Position numbers and translations under genes: made by a program. Shown here piece after piece: positions 50,536-60,272 of a DNA stretch of 64,000 bases. The notes under the pieces are model-generated. The model saw nothing but the letters and a program-made list of their open reading frames with translations. It made no database searches and was not told the DNA's origin. Numbering within the stretch: position 1 is the stretch's first letter; each line of letters begins with the position of its first letter. Source of the DNA: Vibrio hippocampi (lineage in GTDB: Bacteria > Pseudomonadota > Gammaproteobacteria > Enterobacterales > Vibrionaceae); assembly GCF_921292975.1 (NCBI RefSeq), contig NZ_CAKLCM010000003.1, forward strand, positions 1,178,001 to 1,242,000, in the 5' to 3' direction.

Positions 50536-51138
50536 TTAATTTACCGTCACTTTGGTCAGTTCTATAATATTACTTACGCTATACTTATCGAAAATTCGTT
50601 TTTTGTAAGTGCTTACTGTTTTATCACTAATAGAAAGAAGCGCGGCAATTTCCTTGTTATTCTTTCCTTGAAGCAAGTAGTTCATTACCACAACTTCACG
50701 ACTCGACAATTTTTTCTGCCTATCGACTTGACGTGCATTTTGTTTAAATTTAAAGAAAGTATAGCCGTGGTAAATCCCTTCAATGGCATCGCGTAGGATG
50801 CTATGTTCTTCAGATTTGCACACATAACCATCTGCACCTAACTTAAACGCCATTTCGCTAAAAAGATAGCTTTGCTCTGCGGAGAAAAACAGCACTTTAC
50901 CTTTGTAACCGTGTGACTTAATACGGCGATAAAAATCAAAGCCGTCACAATCCCCTAAGTTAACATCGAGAATAAGTAAGTTAATCGAACCTTCTTTCAA
51001 TTTCGCCAAAGATTTGTTGGCATCGGTTAAGATTTCCACTGATTCGACATACTTTAGGTCTAACACTAAACTCTTGATTGCAATACCGACCAGAGGGTGA
51101 TCATCTAAAATTAGGCAATTTAATTTTTCCATTATCAT
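50536..51138 (-). CDS. LuxR/NarL-family response regulator
   Basis: A 200-residue two-component regulator. The receiver domain (residues about 5-118) has the acidic pair in LDDHPLVG and the phosphoacceptor Asp in LLILDVNLGDCDG. The output is a LuxR-type helix-turn-helix (about 135-195: KLSSREVVVMNYLLQGKNNKEIA and SDKTVSTYKKRIF). The start could be either of two nearby ATG codons after GGAG. It follows the EAL regulator gene by 9 bases and forms the last gene of the operon begun by the hybrid kinase, whose C-terminal Hpt is a likely phosphodonor. Confidence 0.92.
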   Translation of the reverse strand: MIMEKLNCLILDDHPLVGIAIKSLVLDLKYVESVEILTDANKSLAKLKEGSINLLILDVNLGDCDGFDFYRRIKSHGYKGKVLFFSAEQSYLFSEMAFKLGADGYVCKSEEHSILRDAIEGIYHGYTFFKFKQNARQVDRQKKLSSREVVVMNYLLQGKNNKEIAALLSISDKTVSTYKKRIFDKYSVSNIIELTKVTVN

Positions 51139-51147
51139 TTTACTCCA

Positions 51148-52311
51148 TTAAATAAAATGCTCTAGTGGCAAGGGTCGACTAAAGTAATACCCTTGGCACA
51201 AGTCGATTTTATATTTTTTCAAAAACTCATATGTTTCTTTATCTTCAATTCCTTCTGCAACCAGCTTTAATTCCAAACTGTGAGCCATATGAGAGATAAA
51301 ACTCAATATTTGCTGGTTTTTTTTGTTACTAATAATATTTTTGACAAACGATTGATCAATTTTCAGCTCGTTAAATGGCAAACGAGAGAGCTTCAACAGA
51401 GAAGAGTAACCTGTTCCAAAGTCATCAATCGATATTGAGACACCATGCACTCTCAATTGCGATACATTTTTGAATAATTGAAAGCTCTCTTTGTAGTAAT
51501 CTGTCTCGGTAATTTCAACCGTAAAATGCGTCGGATCGATATCATGCTCACTGCACAATGCTAAAAAGTGGCGCGCAAAATTGGGGTTTTCAATATTAAA
51601 GTGACTCACATTAATTGACACATGGCTCGGTATCCTAGCGAATTTGAGCGCTTGAATAGAATTGAGCATCACAATATCGAACAGCTCATTAAAAAGTTGG
51701 CACTCTTCAACAAGGGGAAAAAACCGATCCGGCGTTAACACGCCATACTGCGGGTGCACCCACCTCACTAAAACTTCAACCCCAACCGTCTGCTGCGTCT
51801 TATAATCCACGATGGTTTGGTAATAATTCTGTATCTGACCTGTTGCAAAACCCATGAGCAAATCTGACTCTGTCACATTGACCCGATGATTCAAAGGATG
51901 AGACATCGGAGTCTGTGACGAGGATTTACCGCGCTGCCACTCTTGGAGCATGCTGCGCAGCCGCTCAGTATTATAGGGTTTGCGTATCGCTCCAATCACA
52001 TCAAATGCAAACGTCTGACACATGGAGCGAACTGACGAGAGGACCGACGTCTCCAATGCACTAAGCAAAACCACACTGTTGCGGTAACCCACGCCATTTA
52101 ACTCGATCAACAAATCAATTCCGTCTTGATCAGGCATCAGAAGGTCACAAAAAATCACATCAACATGATGCTGTTTCACGTATAGGACGGCTTGACTTGC
52201 GCAACTCTGTTCTACCACAGACGTTACGCCAAGTTGCTTTAGATGCTTACTCAGTATCATCAAATGCAAAGGATGATCATCGACAATCATTACTACGGGC
52301 GCGTTACACAT
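51148..52311 (-). CDS. Response regulator with EAL cyclic-di-GMP phosphodiesterase domain (VieA-like without HTH)
   Basis: A 387-residue protein with a receiver domain (MIVDDHPLHLM; Asp in VIFCDLLMPDQDG) and an EAL domain (about 145-385). The signature is EVLVRW in place of EAL. The other catalytic residues look present: INVSHFN, VEITETD, IDDFGTGYSS, LKIDQSFV, VAEGIE and CQGYYFSRPL. It should hydrolyse c-di-GMP. V. cholerae VieA adds a C-terminal helix-turn-helix that is missing here; the separate LuxR-type gene may supply that output. The start overlaps the kinase stop by eight bases. Confidence 0.92.
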   Translation of the reverse strand: MCNAPVVMIVDDHPLHLMILSKHLKQLGVTSVVEQSCASQAVLYVKQHHVDVIFCDLLMPDQDGIDLLIELNGVGYRNSVVLLSALETSVLSSVRSMCQTFAFDVIGAIRKPYNTERLRSMLQEWQRGKSSSQTPMSHPLNHRVNVTESDLLMGFATGQIQNYYQTIVDYKTQQTVGVEVLVRWVHPQYGVLTPDRFFPLVEECQLFNELFDIVMLNSIQALKFARIPSHVSINVSHFNIENPNFARHFLALCSEHDIDPTHFTVEITETDYYKESFQLFKNVSQLRVHGVSISIDDFGTGYSSLLKLSRLPFNELKIDQSFVKNIISNKKNQQILSFISHMAHSLELKLVAEGIEDKETYEFLKKYKIDLCQGYYFSRPLPLEHFI

Positions 52312-55300
52312 GACAGCCTACTCTTGATTCAAGGTGGTCTATTTCTAGCGCAATGCATTGAATCAGTTCATTGCACCTTGAGTCGAACTCTTGTTGAGAG
52401 GCTTGCTCGGCAGCCAAACATGCCGCCACGATAGATTGAATCGCGAGTGCCCCTGCGGCTCCTTTAATTCGGTGGATGACTTTACGTCGCTCTGCCGTAT
52501 TACTCTGACTTTGAAGTTGTTTAATATCCTCGCCCATTGTGGCGTTAAACACTTCACAAATTTGTTGTTGCTCCTCTGCACTATATTGCGCTAGCCATTG
52601 GTGCGACTGATTGTGCAATGGCTGTGACAGACCCTGCGACTGCTGTGAGTGATTCTGCGGCGACGGAAGGGGTAAATGTTTTTTAATTACCTGATACAGC
52701 TGAACCAAAGTGTAAGGTTTATAAATAACCTCATTCAAACGTTCGTTCTGGCAAAATGTATTGTCATGTCGAGGATCTTCAGCGGTAATCCCAATCACTA
52801 GCAGTTGTGTGAAGCGATCATCACTGGCAATGCGCTCAACCAACTGTGATCCGTCCAAAACAGGCATGTGGTAATCTGTCACCAGTAGTTGCGTGTCGGG
52901 ATGTTGACTGAGATGTTTCCACGCCTCACTGCCGTTGTTCACAGCAACCGCTTTAATTCCAAATTGAGCTAATTGAATACACAAAATGTCTTGGTTGATC
53001 GGACTGTCCTCAGCCACCAACGCCACGACATCTAATGGCTCAAATTCCTGATTGATTGATAAGTTAACATCCGCTTGAACTCCCAAGGGCGAGTCATGAC
53101 CCACAAACCATTCTGTCTGTTGTTCCGTCGTGACGTCTTCAGCTAAATCGTTGGGTAAAGTAGCGGGTAGAGAAACCGTCATGGTAGTGCCAATAGAAAA
53201 CTCACTACTGATAACCAGTTGTCCGCCCATTTTTTCAAGCAGCTTATCGACGATGCTTAGCCCTAAACCTGTGCCACCAAATCGCCTTGTCACACTGTCG
53301 TCAGCCTGTACAAAGGGAGAGCGCACCGCTTCAATTTGTGACGGTTTCATGCCGATACCGCTATCTTCAATCTCAAGAATTAATCTCTCCGCCTGAACAT
53401 AGATATGGGTTCGAACAAAACCTTCGGAGGTAAATTTCATCGCGTTTGATATTAGGTTCGAAACAATCTGAACCAAGCGTTGCGAGTCAAGGTAAAAGCA
53501 GCCATCTGCCGAATCATCAATTTGGATCAGAAAGCTCAGCCCTTTCGCTTTCGCTTGTGCTTCAAAGCTTGAAATCGTCTGTTGTAACACTGGCTTTATC
53601 TCGACACATCGGTTGTCAATATCCAAATGACCCTCTTGTAATTTAGAGAAGTCTAATATCTCATCAACCAGTCGATTAAGGTGCTGTATTGAAGCGGCGG
53701 CTTTCTCCAGTAAATCTTCTTGGTCTACGAGATAACTCGGACTGCGAACAAGATCTAGAATCCCGTGAACCGCCGAAATTGGCGTTCTGAGCTCATGACT
53801 CATTGTTGCCAAGAAACGTTCTCTTGCTTTAATCCCGCTTCTTGCCTCAATGTTGGCTTTTTCCAGTGCCAGTTCTTTCTGTTTTAACTGAGAAATATCA
53901 TGGAGTACCGCCAAGGAAAATTCTTGACCGCTAACGGGAGAAGATATTTTCTTATGCTCGTACCACACATGCTCTAATCCCAAACCGCAAGCCTGCGCCT
54001 TGTTTTTAAGATCAGAATCTTTGGGATCTGAGTCTGTGGGGTCAAATAAGTTCTTAACCGCTATTTGCTTTTGTGGATAGCGGGAGGCTTGTTGTAGCAA
54101 GCTGCAATGGCGACATTTACCGCTGCGGTACTGATAACAATTACTGAGAATAATTGAATCTTTCTCATCACTGATAAAAATTAGGCTTTGTACTTCATTG
54201 ATAATATTTTCAAGCCATTGCTTGCCTCGCTCCTCATTGTCGGCATTCGCCTCGGCAAGCCGGATCTTTAATTGCAAGTGCTTCACGACCAAATAGGTCA
54301 ACGCGAGTAACACCACAAAAACCGCAACAGCTGACAGTATCCACTGAGTGAGACGCTGGCTATCGACGCCATACACCAAGCTAAAGTGACGATAAGGACG
54401 GTATAACCGATCAACGTCGTCTTTATTAACGAAGCTCAAGATGCTATTCATTAATTTAAGCAGTTCGCTTTTTTGTGGATTGACCGCAAAGGCGAGATTG
54501 ATTAGCAGTGGCGGCTGTTGACCAAAGTCCATATCTGAAAACGTATCTTGGGCGATAAAAGACAGCGCCACCTTTTTGGGTAAGTACGCCGCCGCTACCT
54601 CGCCTGATTTCACATCGGCTATCAGGGTTTGAATATCCTGATAGCGCTGGTATTGATTTAGGTCGTTAGACATCAATACTGTCGCGCCTTGGTTTTTAAC
54701 CCCACTCACCAACACTCCGATTTTCGCTGTGCTCGCTCCAGTAGCGCTTTGCTTCGCCAACTCCATTGAGATAAATTTAGAGCTCATAAATGGGATGGTC
54801 ACTCCCCAATCTAAATGAGGTTTCGGGTTGGTGTAAGCAACAATGACAAGATCGGCAGTGAATGGGTTGAAGCCACCACTCAGATGCTCTTCGGGCGCAA
54901 CATATTGAAAATTTAACCCAGTGCGTGAGCGTAAAAACTGAAATAAATCGGGTAAAAACCCCTCAAGGTCGCCATCGCTTTCATACAGAAACGGATAGCG
55001 ACTGTCGTTAATGCTGTAGGTAATCGGAACATCCGCGCCATAGCGTTTTTGAAACGCCAGTAAGGTATTGCTGCTGATGTGATAGCGATTTTTGGAAGCA
55101 ATGCTGCGAACATTTAGTCCTTGCTGCTCCCAAAGCAAGACTTCATTCACTTTGTCTACCAACCATTGATGCTGCTTGTTAACCAGCAAACGCGCATCAT
55201 CGAAGCGACTCCATTTAGGTTTCACAACCAAGCCGTTCATTTCATTGTTGCGCTCTAAAAACTCACTAATACCAACGTAACTACCGCTGAGAACATCCGC

Positions 55301-55888
55301 ATTCGACGCGTAGACGGCTTCAAATGCTTGCTGCACATTTTGAACCAGATAAATATTGTCAATTCCTTGTTTGGTGAGCTGTTCACAGTCGGTTGACCCC
55401 TTTACACAAGCCCAACGAAGCTCATCTGCGGGAATGTCAGCAAGACTGGCATCACGATACCAGCTATAAGCTTGAGCGCGAAAAACGGGATTGGAAAATA
55501 GAAATCGCTTTTGACGCTTTTCGGTTTGGCTCAAACCTATGGTGCCATCAACTTCACCCTGCTCTACGGCGTCAAGCAGCACATCAATCGAAGGGTAGGC
55601 TTTCAGTTGGTAATGCAAACCTAACGCTAAAAATATATTGTCTAAATAGTCGAGATTGATTTTAAAGAAAGGGCTAACGCTCTCTGATAATGGTTTATCT
55701 GAATTCACCTCAGCGACAATTCCGAATAGCAGTGAATCTTCTGCTATCTGCTCTTGCTCAGCATAAACATCGTCGCTAGAAACCAATAAAACGACGGCAA
55801 GCAGGCTGACATTGAATACAACCTGAGCAAAGGGGATAAATCGTTTGATTAACACTGTATTTTTAATGACTTGTAATTTTAATGACAT
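52304..55888 (-). CDS. BvgS/VieS-like hybrid sensor histidine kinase
   Basis: A 1194-residue inner-membrane sensor. An N-terminal signal anchor is followed by two periplasmic SBP_bac_3 (Venus-flytrap) domains (about 50-280 and 290-510), then a transmembrane helix near 520. A PAS-like domain with a Cys cluster (NCYQYRSGKCRHCSL) comes next. HisKA has the phospho-His near residue 698 in TMSHELRTP, and the ATPase domain (NLISNAMKF, GTGLGLSI) follows. The C-terminus holds a receiver (LLVTDYHMPVLDG) and an Hpt domain (HRIKGAAGAL). This is the full phosphorelay of BvgS, EvgS and VieS. It is operonic with two response regulators. The ligand is unknown; a small amino-acid-like or aromatic compound would fit the domain type. 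Confidence 0.93.
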   Translation of the reverse strand: MSLKLQVIKNTVLIKRFIPFAQVVFNVSLLAVVLLVSSDDVYAEQEQIAEDSLLFGIVAEVNSDKPLSESVSPFFKINLDYLDNIFLALGLHYQLKAYPSIDVLLDAVEQGEVDGTIGLSQTEKRQKRFLFSNPVFRAQAYSWYRDASLADIPADELRWACVKGSTDCEQLTKQGIDNIYLVQNVQQAFEAVYASNADVLSGSYVGISEFLERNNEMNGLVVKPKWSRFDDARLLVNKQHQWLVDKVNEVLLWEQQGLNVRSIASKNRYHISSNTLLAFQKRYGADVPITYSINDSRYPFLYESDGDLEGFLPDLFQFLRSRTGLNFQYVAPEEHLSGGFNPFTADLVIVAYTNPKPHLDWGVTIPFMSSKFISMELAKQSATGASTAKIGVLVSGVKNQGATVLMSNDLNQYQRYQDIQTLIADVKSGEVAAAYLPKKVALSFIAQDTFSDMDFGQQPPLLINLAFAVNPQKSELLKLMNSILSFVNKDDVDRLYRPYRHFSLVYGVDSQRLTQWILSAVAVFVVLLALTYLVVKHLQLKIRLAEANADNEERGKQWLENIINEVQSLIFISDEKDSIILSNCYQYRSGKCRHCSLLQQASRYPQKQIAVKNLFDPTDSDPKDSDLKNKAQACGLGLEHVWYEHKKISSPVSGQEFSLAVLHDISQLKQKELALEKANIEARSGIKARERFLATMSHELRTPISAVHGILDLVRSPSYLVDQEDLLEKAAASIQHLNRLVDEILDFSKLQEGHLDIDNRCVEIKPVLQQTISSFEAQAKAKGLSFLIQIDDSADGCFYLDSQRLVQIVSNLISNAMKFTSEGFVRTHIYVQAERLILEIEDSGIGMKPSQIEAVRSPFVQADDSVTRRFGGTGLGLSIVDKLLEKMGGQLVISSEFSIGTTMTVSLPATLPNDLAEDVTTEQQTEWFVGHDSPLGVQADVNLSINQEFEPLDVVALVAEDSPINQDILCIQLAQFGIKAVAVNNGSEAWKHLSQHPDTQLLVTDYHMPVLDGSQLVERIASDDRFTQLLVIGITAEDPRHDNTFCQNERLNEVIYKPYTLVQLYQVIKKHLPLPSPQNHSQQSQGLSQPLHNQSHQWLAQYSAEEQQQICEVFNATMGEDIKQLQSQSNTAERRKVIHRIKGAAGALAIQSIVAACLAAEQASQQEFDSRCNELIQCIALEIDHLESRVGCHV

Positions 55889-55962
55889 GGCGACTTCCTA
55901 ACCTGACGCCAGCCAGAATAATTTGCTACGGTTCTTTGTCAAACAAGGGGGGTGACAAGAGA

Positions 55963-55989
55963 TTCAATAACCTATTGAATACCAATAGG
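55963..55989. promoter_or_regulatory. Overlapping inverted repeats upstream of the hybrid kinase
   Basis: TTCAATA-ACC-TATTGAA (55963-55979) overlaps CCTATTG-AATAC-CAATAGG (55971-55989). The two hairpins exclude each other. The site lies about 75-100 bases before the kinase start and may be an operator or a leader switch. No gene is seen in 55889-56204. Confidence 0.4.
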
Positions 55990-56204
55990 AAATGATAACT
56001 TGTCATAAATTTCCTACACTCATTTCAAGCACGCACTACGCATCCAGACAAGTTAGACTGACTTAACATGAATCATTTATCGATGTGCATGTATTAAAAA
56101 TATCGGCAAGAACACAAGATAGTCTGACGGACTTTCATTTATAGCGACTAGCGTACTGCGATGTATTATCAGTCGTTACTAACAATCATCAGCACCAAAA
56201 ATCA

Positions 56205-56552
56205 TCACCAAAAGTCATCACTGGGGTCTTCTTCAATCATTTTCATGATTTGAGCAAGATCTGTGCTCGTGGGAAGTGGGGGGTAAGCGTCCCACAAGGA
56301 AGCACTATTTTCTTGATAGATGGACAATCGCCATTGCTTTAGCTGATCATCAAATTCTACCTTGGCGACAGGCAGGATATAGTCTGGATTGGTTGAGTCC
56401 AATAAGTAACTCGCTTTAGAAAACACCACGCAGTTCGGCTTCATCTCAAATAGAGACTTACCAAACTCAACCGCGACATTCTGATTGCGATTGTTGCAAA
56501 CGGTTTGTGCTGAGCGTTCCAAACGACATTGGGACATTTGAATCAAGGTCAT
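56205..56552 (-). CDS. Small DUF3024-like protein
   Basis: About 115 residues from the ATG at 56552, which follows GGAAAGG. It has no signal peptide. The order of features (VEFGKSLFEM..., QWRLSIYQENSASLWDAYPPLP, then LAQIMKMIEEDPSDDFW) is close to DUF3024 proteins, whose function is unknown. The assignment is from memory of the family pattern. It is monocistronic, divergent from pstS with about 250 bases between, and shows no link to urease. Confidence 0.65.
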   Translation of the reverse strand: MTLIQMSQCRLERSAQTVCNNRNQNVAVEFGKSLFEMKPNCVVFSKASYLLDSTNPDYILPVAKVEFDDQLKQWRLSIYQENSASLWDAYPPLPTSTDLAQIMKMIEEDPSDDFW

Positions 56553-56807
56553 AGGCACCTTTCCATCAATCCAATTCTCTTACAACTATAACTGCAATTA
56601 ACCGACTTTGTTAACATCCGGTTGTATGATTTTTCAAGCCACTTAGCCAAGGCTGACAATTAAGGCTTGCTCTATCAGTATCAAGACAGCGCTAAGGGTA
56701 TCAAGATAGCGTTATACCTAGTTTCAGCTGAATTCAATTCACAAAAGTGTCATCTAAACGCAATATGATAAAAAACAATATCTTCTCATTGGAAATGGAG
56801 TTAAACC

Positions 56808-57626
56808 ATGTATCGTGTTGTACTTGCTGCACTGCTTGCCATCACCTTTTTAAAGCCAGCAATGGCTGCAGAACAAATTACTGTGTCAGGCTCAACGTCT
56901 GTCGCACGTGTTATGGATGTTTTAGCCGAGCAGTTCAATGCCCAGCAAACGGATAGCTACGTCGCAGTACAAGCCGTAGGGTCAACCGCAGGTGTTACCT
57001 TGGTAGAAAAAGGCGTGGCTGATATTGGCATGACAAGTCGTTATCTTACTGAAAGAGAAGATACTGAAGCACTTGAAGTCTTCCCTATTGCTTACGATGG
57101 TCTGGCAATTGTCGTGAACGTCGCCAATCCCGTGACTAACCTTACCCCTGAACAATTGTATGATATCTACAAGGGTAAAGTGACAAACTGGAAACAGGTG
57201 GGTGGCGAAGACCAACGTATCGCGGTGGTCACCCGTGAAGCCTCTTCAGGGACGCGTACTAGTTTTGAAAGTATTCTGGGTTTAACTCGCATCATTAACA
57301 ACCGCTTCGTTTCCGACATTAATCCAACTAATTTGGTCGTGAACAGTAACAGCATGGTTAAAACCATTGTGACGAATAACACCCACGCTATCGGCTTTGT
57401 TTCTGAGGGGTCGGTTGATCGTTCGATCAAAGCGATTCAATTCGATGGGGTCGACGCAACGAGTGGCAATATTTCAACGGGTAAATATGGGCTTGCCCGT
57501 CCATTCCTTATGCTGCATAACGCGGATAGTGTCGAAGACGGTGCAGATAAATTTATCAAGTTTGTGCTTTCAAAAGAAGGACAAGCCATCATCGAAGAGT
57601 ATGGCTATACCGCTATTAAGCAGTAA
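56808..57626 (+). CDS. pstS: Phosphate ABC transporter substrate-binding protein PstS
   Basis: A 272-residue periplasmic phosphate-binding protein. The signal peptide is MYRVVLAALLAITFLKPAMA; the mature start ITVSGSTSVARVMD carries the phosphate-contact Ser/Thr, and TREASSGTRTSFE provides the Ser-Gly-Thr loop of the second lobe. It resembles the stand-alone PstS of vibrios. No pstCAB genes follow, so it would serve a transporter encoded elsewhere. A weak Pho-box-like sequence GTGTCATCTAAACGCAAT at 56747 is present but unconvincing. The ATG follows GGAG by 7 bases. Confidence 0.92.
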   Translation: MYRVVLAALLAITFLKPAMAAEQITVSGSTSVARVMDVLAEQFNAQQTDSYVAVQAVGSTAGVTLVEKGVADIGMTSRYLTEREDTEALEVFPIAYDGLAIVVNVANPVTNLTPEQLYDIYKGKVTNWKQVGGEDQRIAVVTREASSGTRTSFESILGLTRIINNRFVSDINPTNLVVNSNSMVKTIVTNNTHAIGFVSEGSVDRSIKAIQFDGVDATSGNISTGKYGLARPFLMLHNADSVEDGADKFIKFVLSKEGQAIIEEYGYTAIKQ

Positions 57627-57655
57627 CCAGCGCACGGTTGCCCTGCCCTATAACG

Positions 57656-57690
57656 ACCCCAATTATCTCAGCACGCGAGGTAATTGGGGT
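57656..57690. terminator. Hairpin between convergent pstS and ureG
   Basis: The perfect arms ACCCCAATTA and TAATTGGGGT are extended by CTC/GAG inside the loop. Neither side has a T tract, so it may be a factor-dependent or protective 3' hairpin rather than a classical terminator. Confidence 0.55.
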
Positions 57691-57700
57691 ACACTGACAA

Positions 57701-58327
57701 CTAGCCTTGACGTAAGTCCAACATACCTTGAGTCACAATAAAGTCGATAATGGTATCCAGCCCTTTGCTCTCTTTTAGGTTGGTAAATACATAAGGCTTG
57801 GTCGGGCGCATACGTTGTGTATCCGACTCCATCACTTCTAGCGACGCTCCGACATAGGGCGCAAGGTCAATCTTATTGATCACCAAAAGATCAGAACGAG
57901 TAATCCCCGGACCACCTTTACGAGGGATTTTTTCACCCTCTGCTACGTCAATCACATAGATGGTCAAGTCTGCTAATTCTGGGCTAAAAGTAGCACTCAG
58001 GTTATCACCACCACTCTCAACAAAGACCACATCTAGATTCTTATGAAGTTTTGCCAATTCTTCCACTGCCGCTAAGTTCATCGACGCATCCTCACGGATC
58101 GCGGTATGAGGACAGCCACCCGTTTCAACACCAATGATACGATCTGGCGCTAACGCTTCCGCTCGGGTCAAGATTTTGGCATCTTCTTGGGTATAGATAT
58201 CATTGGTCACCACCGCGATGTTGAGTTTGTCGCGAATTGCTTTACACAACACTTCCAACAGTGCAGTTTTTCCTGAGCCAACAGGACCACCAATGCCAAT
58301 TCGTAACGGCTGTTTATAACTTTCCAT
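57701..58327 (-). CDS. ureG: Urease accessory GTPase UreG
   Basis: A 208-residue SIMIBI-class GTPase that powers nickel delivery to urease with UreF, UreD and UreE. The P-loop is [13 protein letters not shown], the conserved CPH metal site is in [13 protein letters not shown], and the guanine specificity motif is NKID. It is the last gene of the urease operon, 26 bases after ureF, and converges with pstS. Confidence 0.96.
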   Translation of the reverse strand: MESYKQPLRIGIGGPVGSGKTALLEVLCKAIRDKLNIAVVTNDIYTQEDAKILTRAEALAPDRIIGVETGGCPHTAIREDASMNLAAVEELAKLHKNLDVVFVESGGDNLSATFSPELADLTIYVIDVAEGEKIPRKGGPGITRSDLLVINKIDLAPYVGASLEVMESDTQRMRPTKPYVFTNLKESKGLDTIIDFIVTQGMLDLRQG

Positions 58328-58353
58328 ATGCTTCCTTTTACTTACTGCACCGA

Positions 58354-59106
58354 CTATGACCGGAACAATCTTGTATATTGTGTTTCGTGTAAACTACTGG
58401 CTATAGACACCGATGGGGTAAAACTGCCGATCATCCACTCTTCAATAGCATCTGAGCGTTCAATCGCCTGTGCAAAACGATTAGAGAGGGAGATCAAAGC
58501 CAACTGACCATCGGTTTGTCCCAATGGCACTAATTTCACTCCAGCCATCACCAGATTTTCAGCCCAACTCCAAAGGTATCCCTGTTTTAGCTGTTGCAAA
58601 TCAATCTGCCAATAGACAGCCGCAACACATAGACCCAGCAATTGGCACGGCGGAAATTGATCGAGTTCAATGCCCTCTAGCTTCACTTCCAGTCGATTAA
58701 GCAACGTATTCAGAGCCAGACCGCGCTGACGCTCTTCGGCTCTTAGCTCCTTAGTTTCTCGACTCGCTAACAGTAACTGACACGATTGTTTAATCACGTC
58801 TTTGTCACCTTGCCGCAAGGCAAGGTAAAGCTTGTCAATGATGGGTAACTCCAACGTCGCAACGCTATTGTTGAGCATATTCTCAAGCCACTGCTCCATC
58901 GACACTCTGTCTTTCACCCATTCAGCTTCTACCGCCCATTCCAAGCCTTGGGAATAAGTGAACCCCCCAATCGGCAAAGATGGACTGATTAGCTGAAATA
59001 AGCGATAACAGGCAACGTTCGCAGGCTGACTCTGTGGGTCATGCTCTTGCATTAAACCGTGTCTGTTATCTACCACTGCTTTTTCAGCATTCGACATATT
59101 AAGCAT
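58354..59106 (-). CDS. ureF: Urease accessory protein UreF
   Basis: About 250 residues of all-helical UreF, which bridges UreD-bound apo-urease and UreG. The family start is [21 protein letters not shown]. Other features are the [13 protein letters not shown] segment and the C-terminal [10 protein letters not shown]...L region. The frame is open to 59169, but that extension overlaps the permease gene and reads as low-complexity Cys/Arg, so the ATG at 59106, 9 bases after the permease stop, is preferred. The ATG at 59097 is also possible. Confidence 0.92.
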   Translation of the reverse strand: MLNMSNAEKAVVDNRHGLMQEHDPQSQPANVACYRLFQLISPSLPIGGFTYSQGLEWAVEAEWVKDRVSMEQWLENMLNNSVATLELPIIDKLYLALRQGDKDVIKQSCQLLLASRETKELRAEERQRGLALNTLLNRLEVKLEGIELDQFPPCQLLGLCVAAVYWQIDLQQLKQGYLWSWAENLVMAGVKLVPLGQTDGQLALISLSNRFAQAIERSDAIEEWMIGSFTPSVSIASSLHETQYTRLFRS

Positions 59107-59114
59107 TCGACACT

Positions 59115-59684
59115 CTAAACAACCAACACCAGCGCTGAACTCACGGCAGCAACGCCGACAGACAACCAACGCGATGCCGCGAGTTCACCTAGCTTAACGC
59201 CTAGCGCCATTAGAGCAGTCGCCGAAATAGCCATACCTAAAGTGAATTGGGCAACCGTGCCTTGCGCTTCAACACCATGCGCGTAGCCGTGGAAAAAAAC
59301 CAAACCGATACACAGTGAAACCGCCGCCTTCATCATAGTTTGAGAAGCACTAAATGCTTGCCAAAGTGCCGCACTCACAACAAACAATGAACTAACAATC
59401 GCCAACTCAACACCCGATACCAGACCAAACTGATGTCCTGACATCACACCCACGACCAACATCGCTAATGCGCCGCCAATCAGTGATGCTTTTGCTTTCA
59501 TAGAGAGTCGTAGGCAGCCAAGTAATAGACCAAACGCGACCAGCATAATTAAATGATCGAGACCGGTGATCGGATGCAAAAGACCGCTCGAAAACGCCGT
59601 CGATTCATGTCCGGGGTGCGCCATCGCCGCCACAGGAGAGAGGGAAAGTGTTGCGATTGCTAGGTTGCGAAATACCATTTTCAT
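59115..59684 (-). CDS. HupE/UreJ-family nickel permease
   Basis: A 189-residue membrane protein with a cleavable leader and then the conserved AHPGHE start and GLLHPITGLDHLIMLVAFGL, whose His and Asp residues are the proposed nickel ligands. About six further helices follow, including VFFHGYAHGVEA. HupE/UreJ proteins import nickel or carry it across membranes for urease and hydrogenase. The position between ureE and ureF supports the urease role, so a ureJ name would be reasonable. Confidence 0.92.
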   Translation of the reverse strand: MKMVFRNLAIATLSLSPVAAMAHPGHESTAFSSGLLHPITGLDHLIMLVAFGLLLGCLRLSMKAKASLIGGALAMLVVGVMSGHQFGLVSGVELAIVSSLFVVSAALWQAFSASQTMMKAAVSLCIGLVFFHGYAHGVEAQGTVAQFTLGMAISATALMALGVKLGELAASRWLSVGVAAVSSALVLVV

Positions 59685-59746
59685 AATGAATCCTTGTCTT
59701 GATTATGGTTTAGTTATTAATTTGAAAATTACTGATGATGTGACCA

Positions 59747-60202
59747 TTAATGGTGATGATGGTGACCGCCACCACCTTTGCCGCCGTAGGCACCACCTTC
59801 GGGTTCAAACGGTTGTGACTCCACCGTCACTTCCGCCCCGAGTCCTTTCACCATATCGTCGAGTACGTGGTCATGTTGATAGCGAACCCAACCCGGTTCA
59901 ACCTGTAGCGGGACATGGCGATTTCCCAGATGGTAAGCCACTCGAGTGAGCAGGTGCAGATCGCGACAATAAATGGTACTGACAGTTTCTGCGGCCGCTT
60001 TCACTTCCACCACCAGTCCACATGCACTCATTAGCTGTTCGCCACCGCGAAGAATATGACCACGAGGTAAAAACAGTCCCGCATCGCGTCCATCGTCTAA
60101 CACCACTTTCAAACGACTTTTAATGCGACTATCAATAGGTAAACTCAAATAGGCATTGGGATTAGCCGAAGCCTGCTGAGCAATTTCAATCAGTTCTATC
60201 AT
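59747..60202 (-). CDS. ureE: Urease accessory nickel metallochaperone UreE
   Basis: A 151-residue UreE. The N-terminal peptide-binding domain includes the LPRGHILRGGEQL strand region. The metal-binding domain includes YHLGNRHVPLQ and RYQHDHVLDDMVKGLG, with the conserved His at the dimer interface. The C-terminus ends with a Gly-rich linker and five His (GGHHHHH), a nickel-storage tail. It lies 70 bases after ureC and 62 bases before the permease gene. Confidence 0.95.
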   Translation of the reverse strand: MIELIEIAQQASANPNAYLSLPIDSRIKSRLKVVLDDGRDAGLFLPRGHILRGGEQLMSACGLVVEVKAAAETVSTIYCRDLHLLTRVAYHLGNRHVPLQVEPGWVRYQHDHVLDDMVKGLGAEVTVESQPFEPEGGAYGGKGGGGHHHHH

Positions 60203-60272
60203 TTCGATTCCTTAACAGCTTGAACCTTGGCTCTAAATTAATCGCTCTAAGCCAATGGTTCTAAGTCAATGA

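Noticed and set aside
56747..56764. Pho-box-like sequence upstream of pstS
   Set aside because: Only the first half (TGTCAT) matches the consensus; the second half is poor, so regulation by PhoB cannot be supported from sequence.
59107..59169. N-terminal extension of UreF (starting MVVCRRCC)
   Set aside because: It lies inside the HupE/UreJ permease gene in another frame and is not part of the UreF family; the start at 59106 is preferred.
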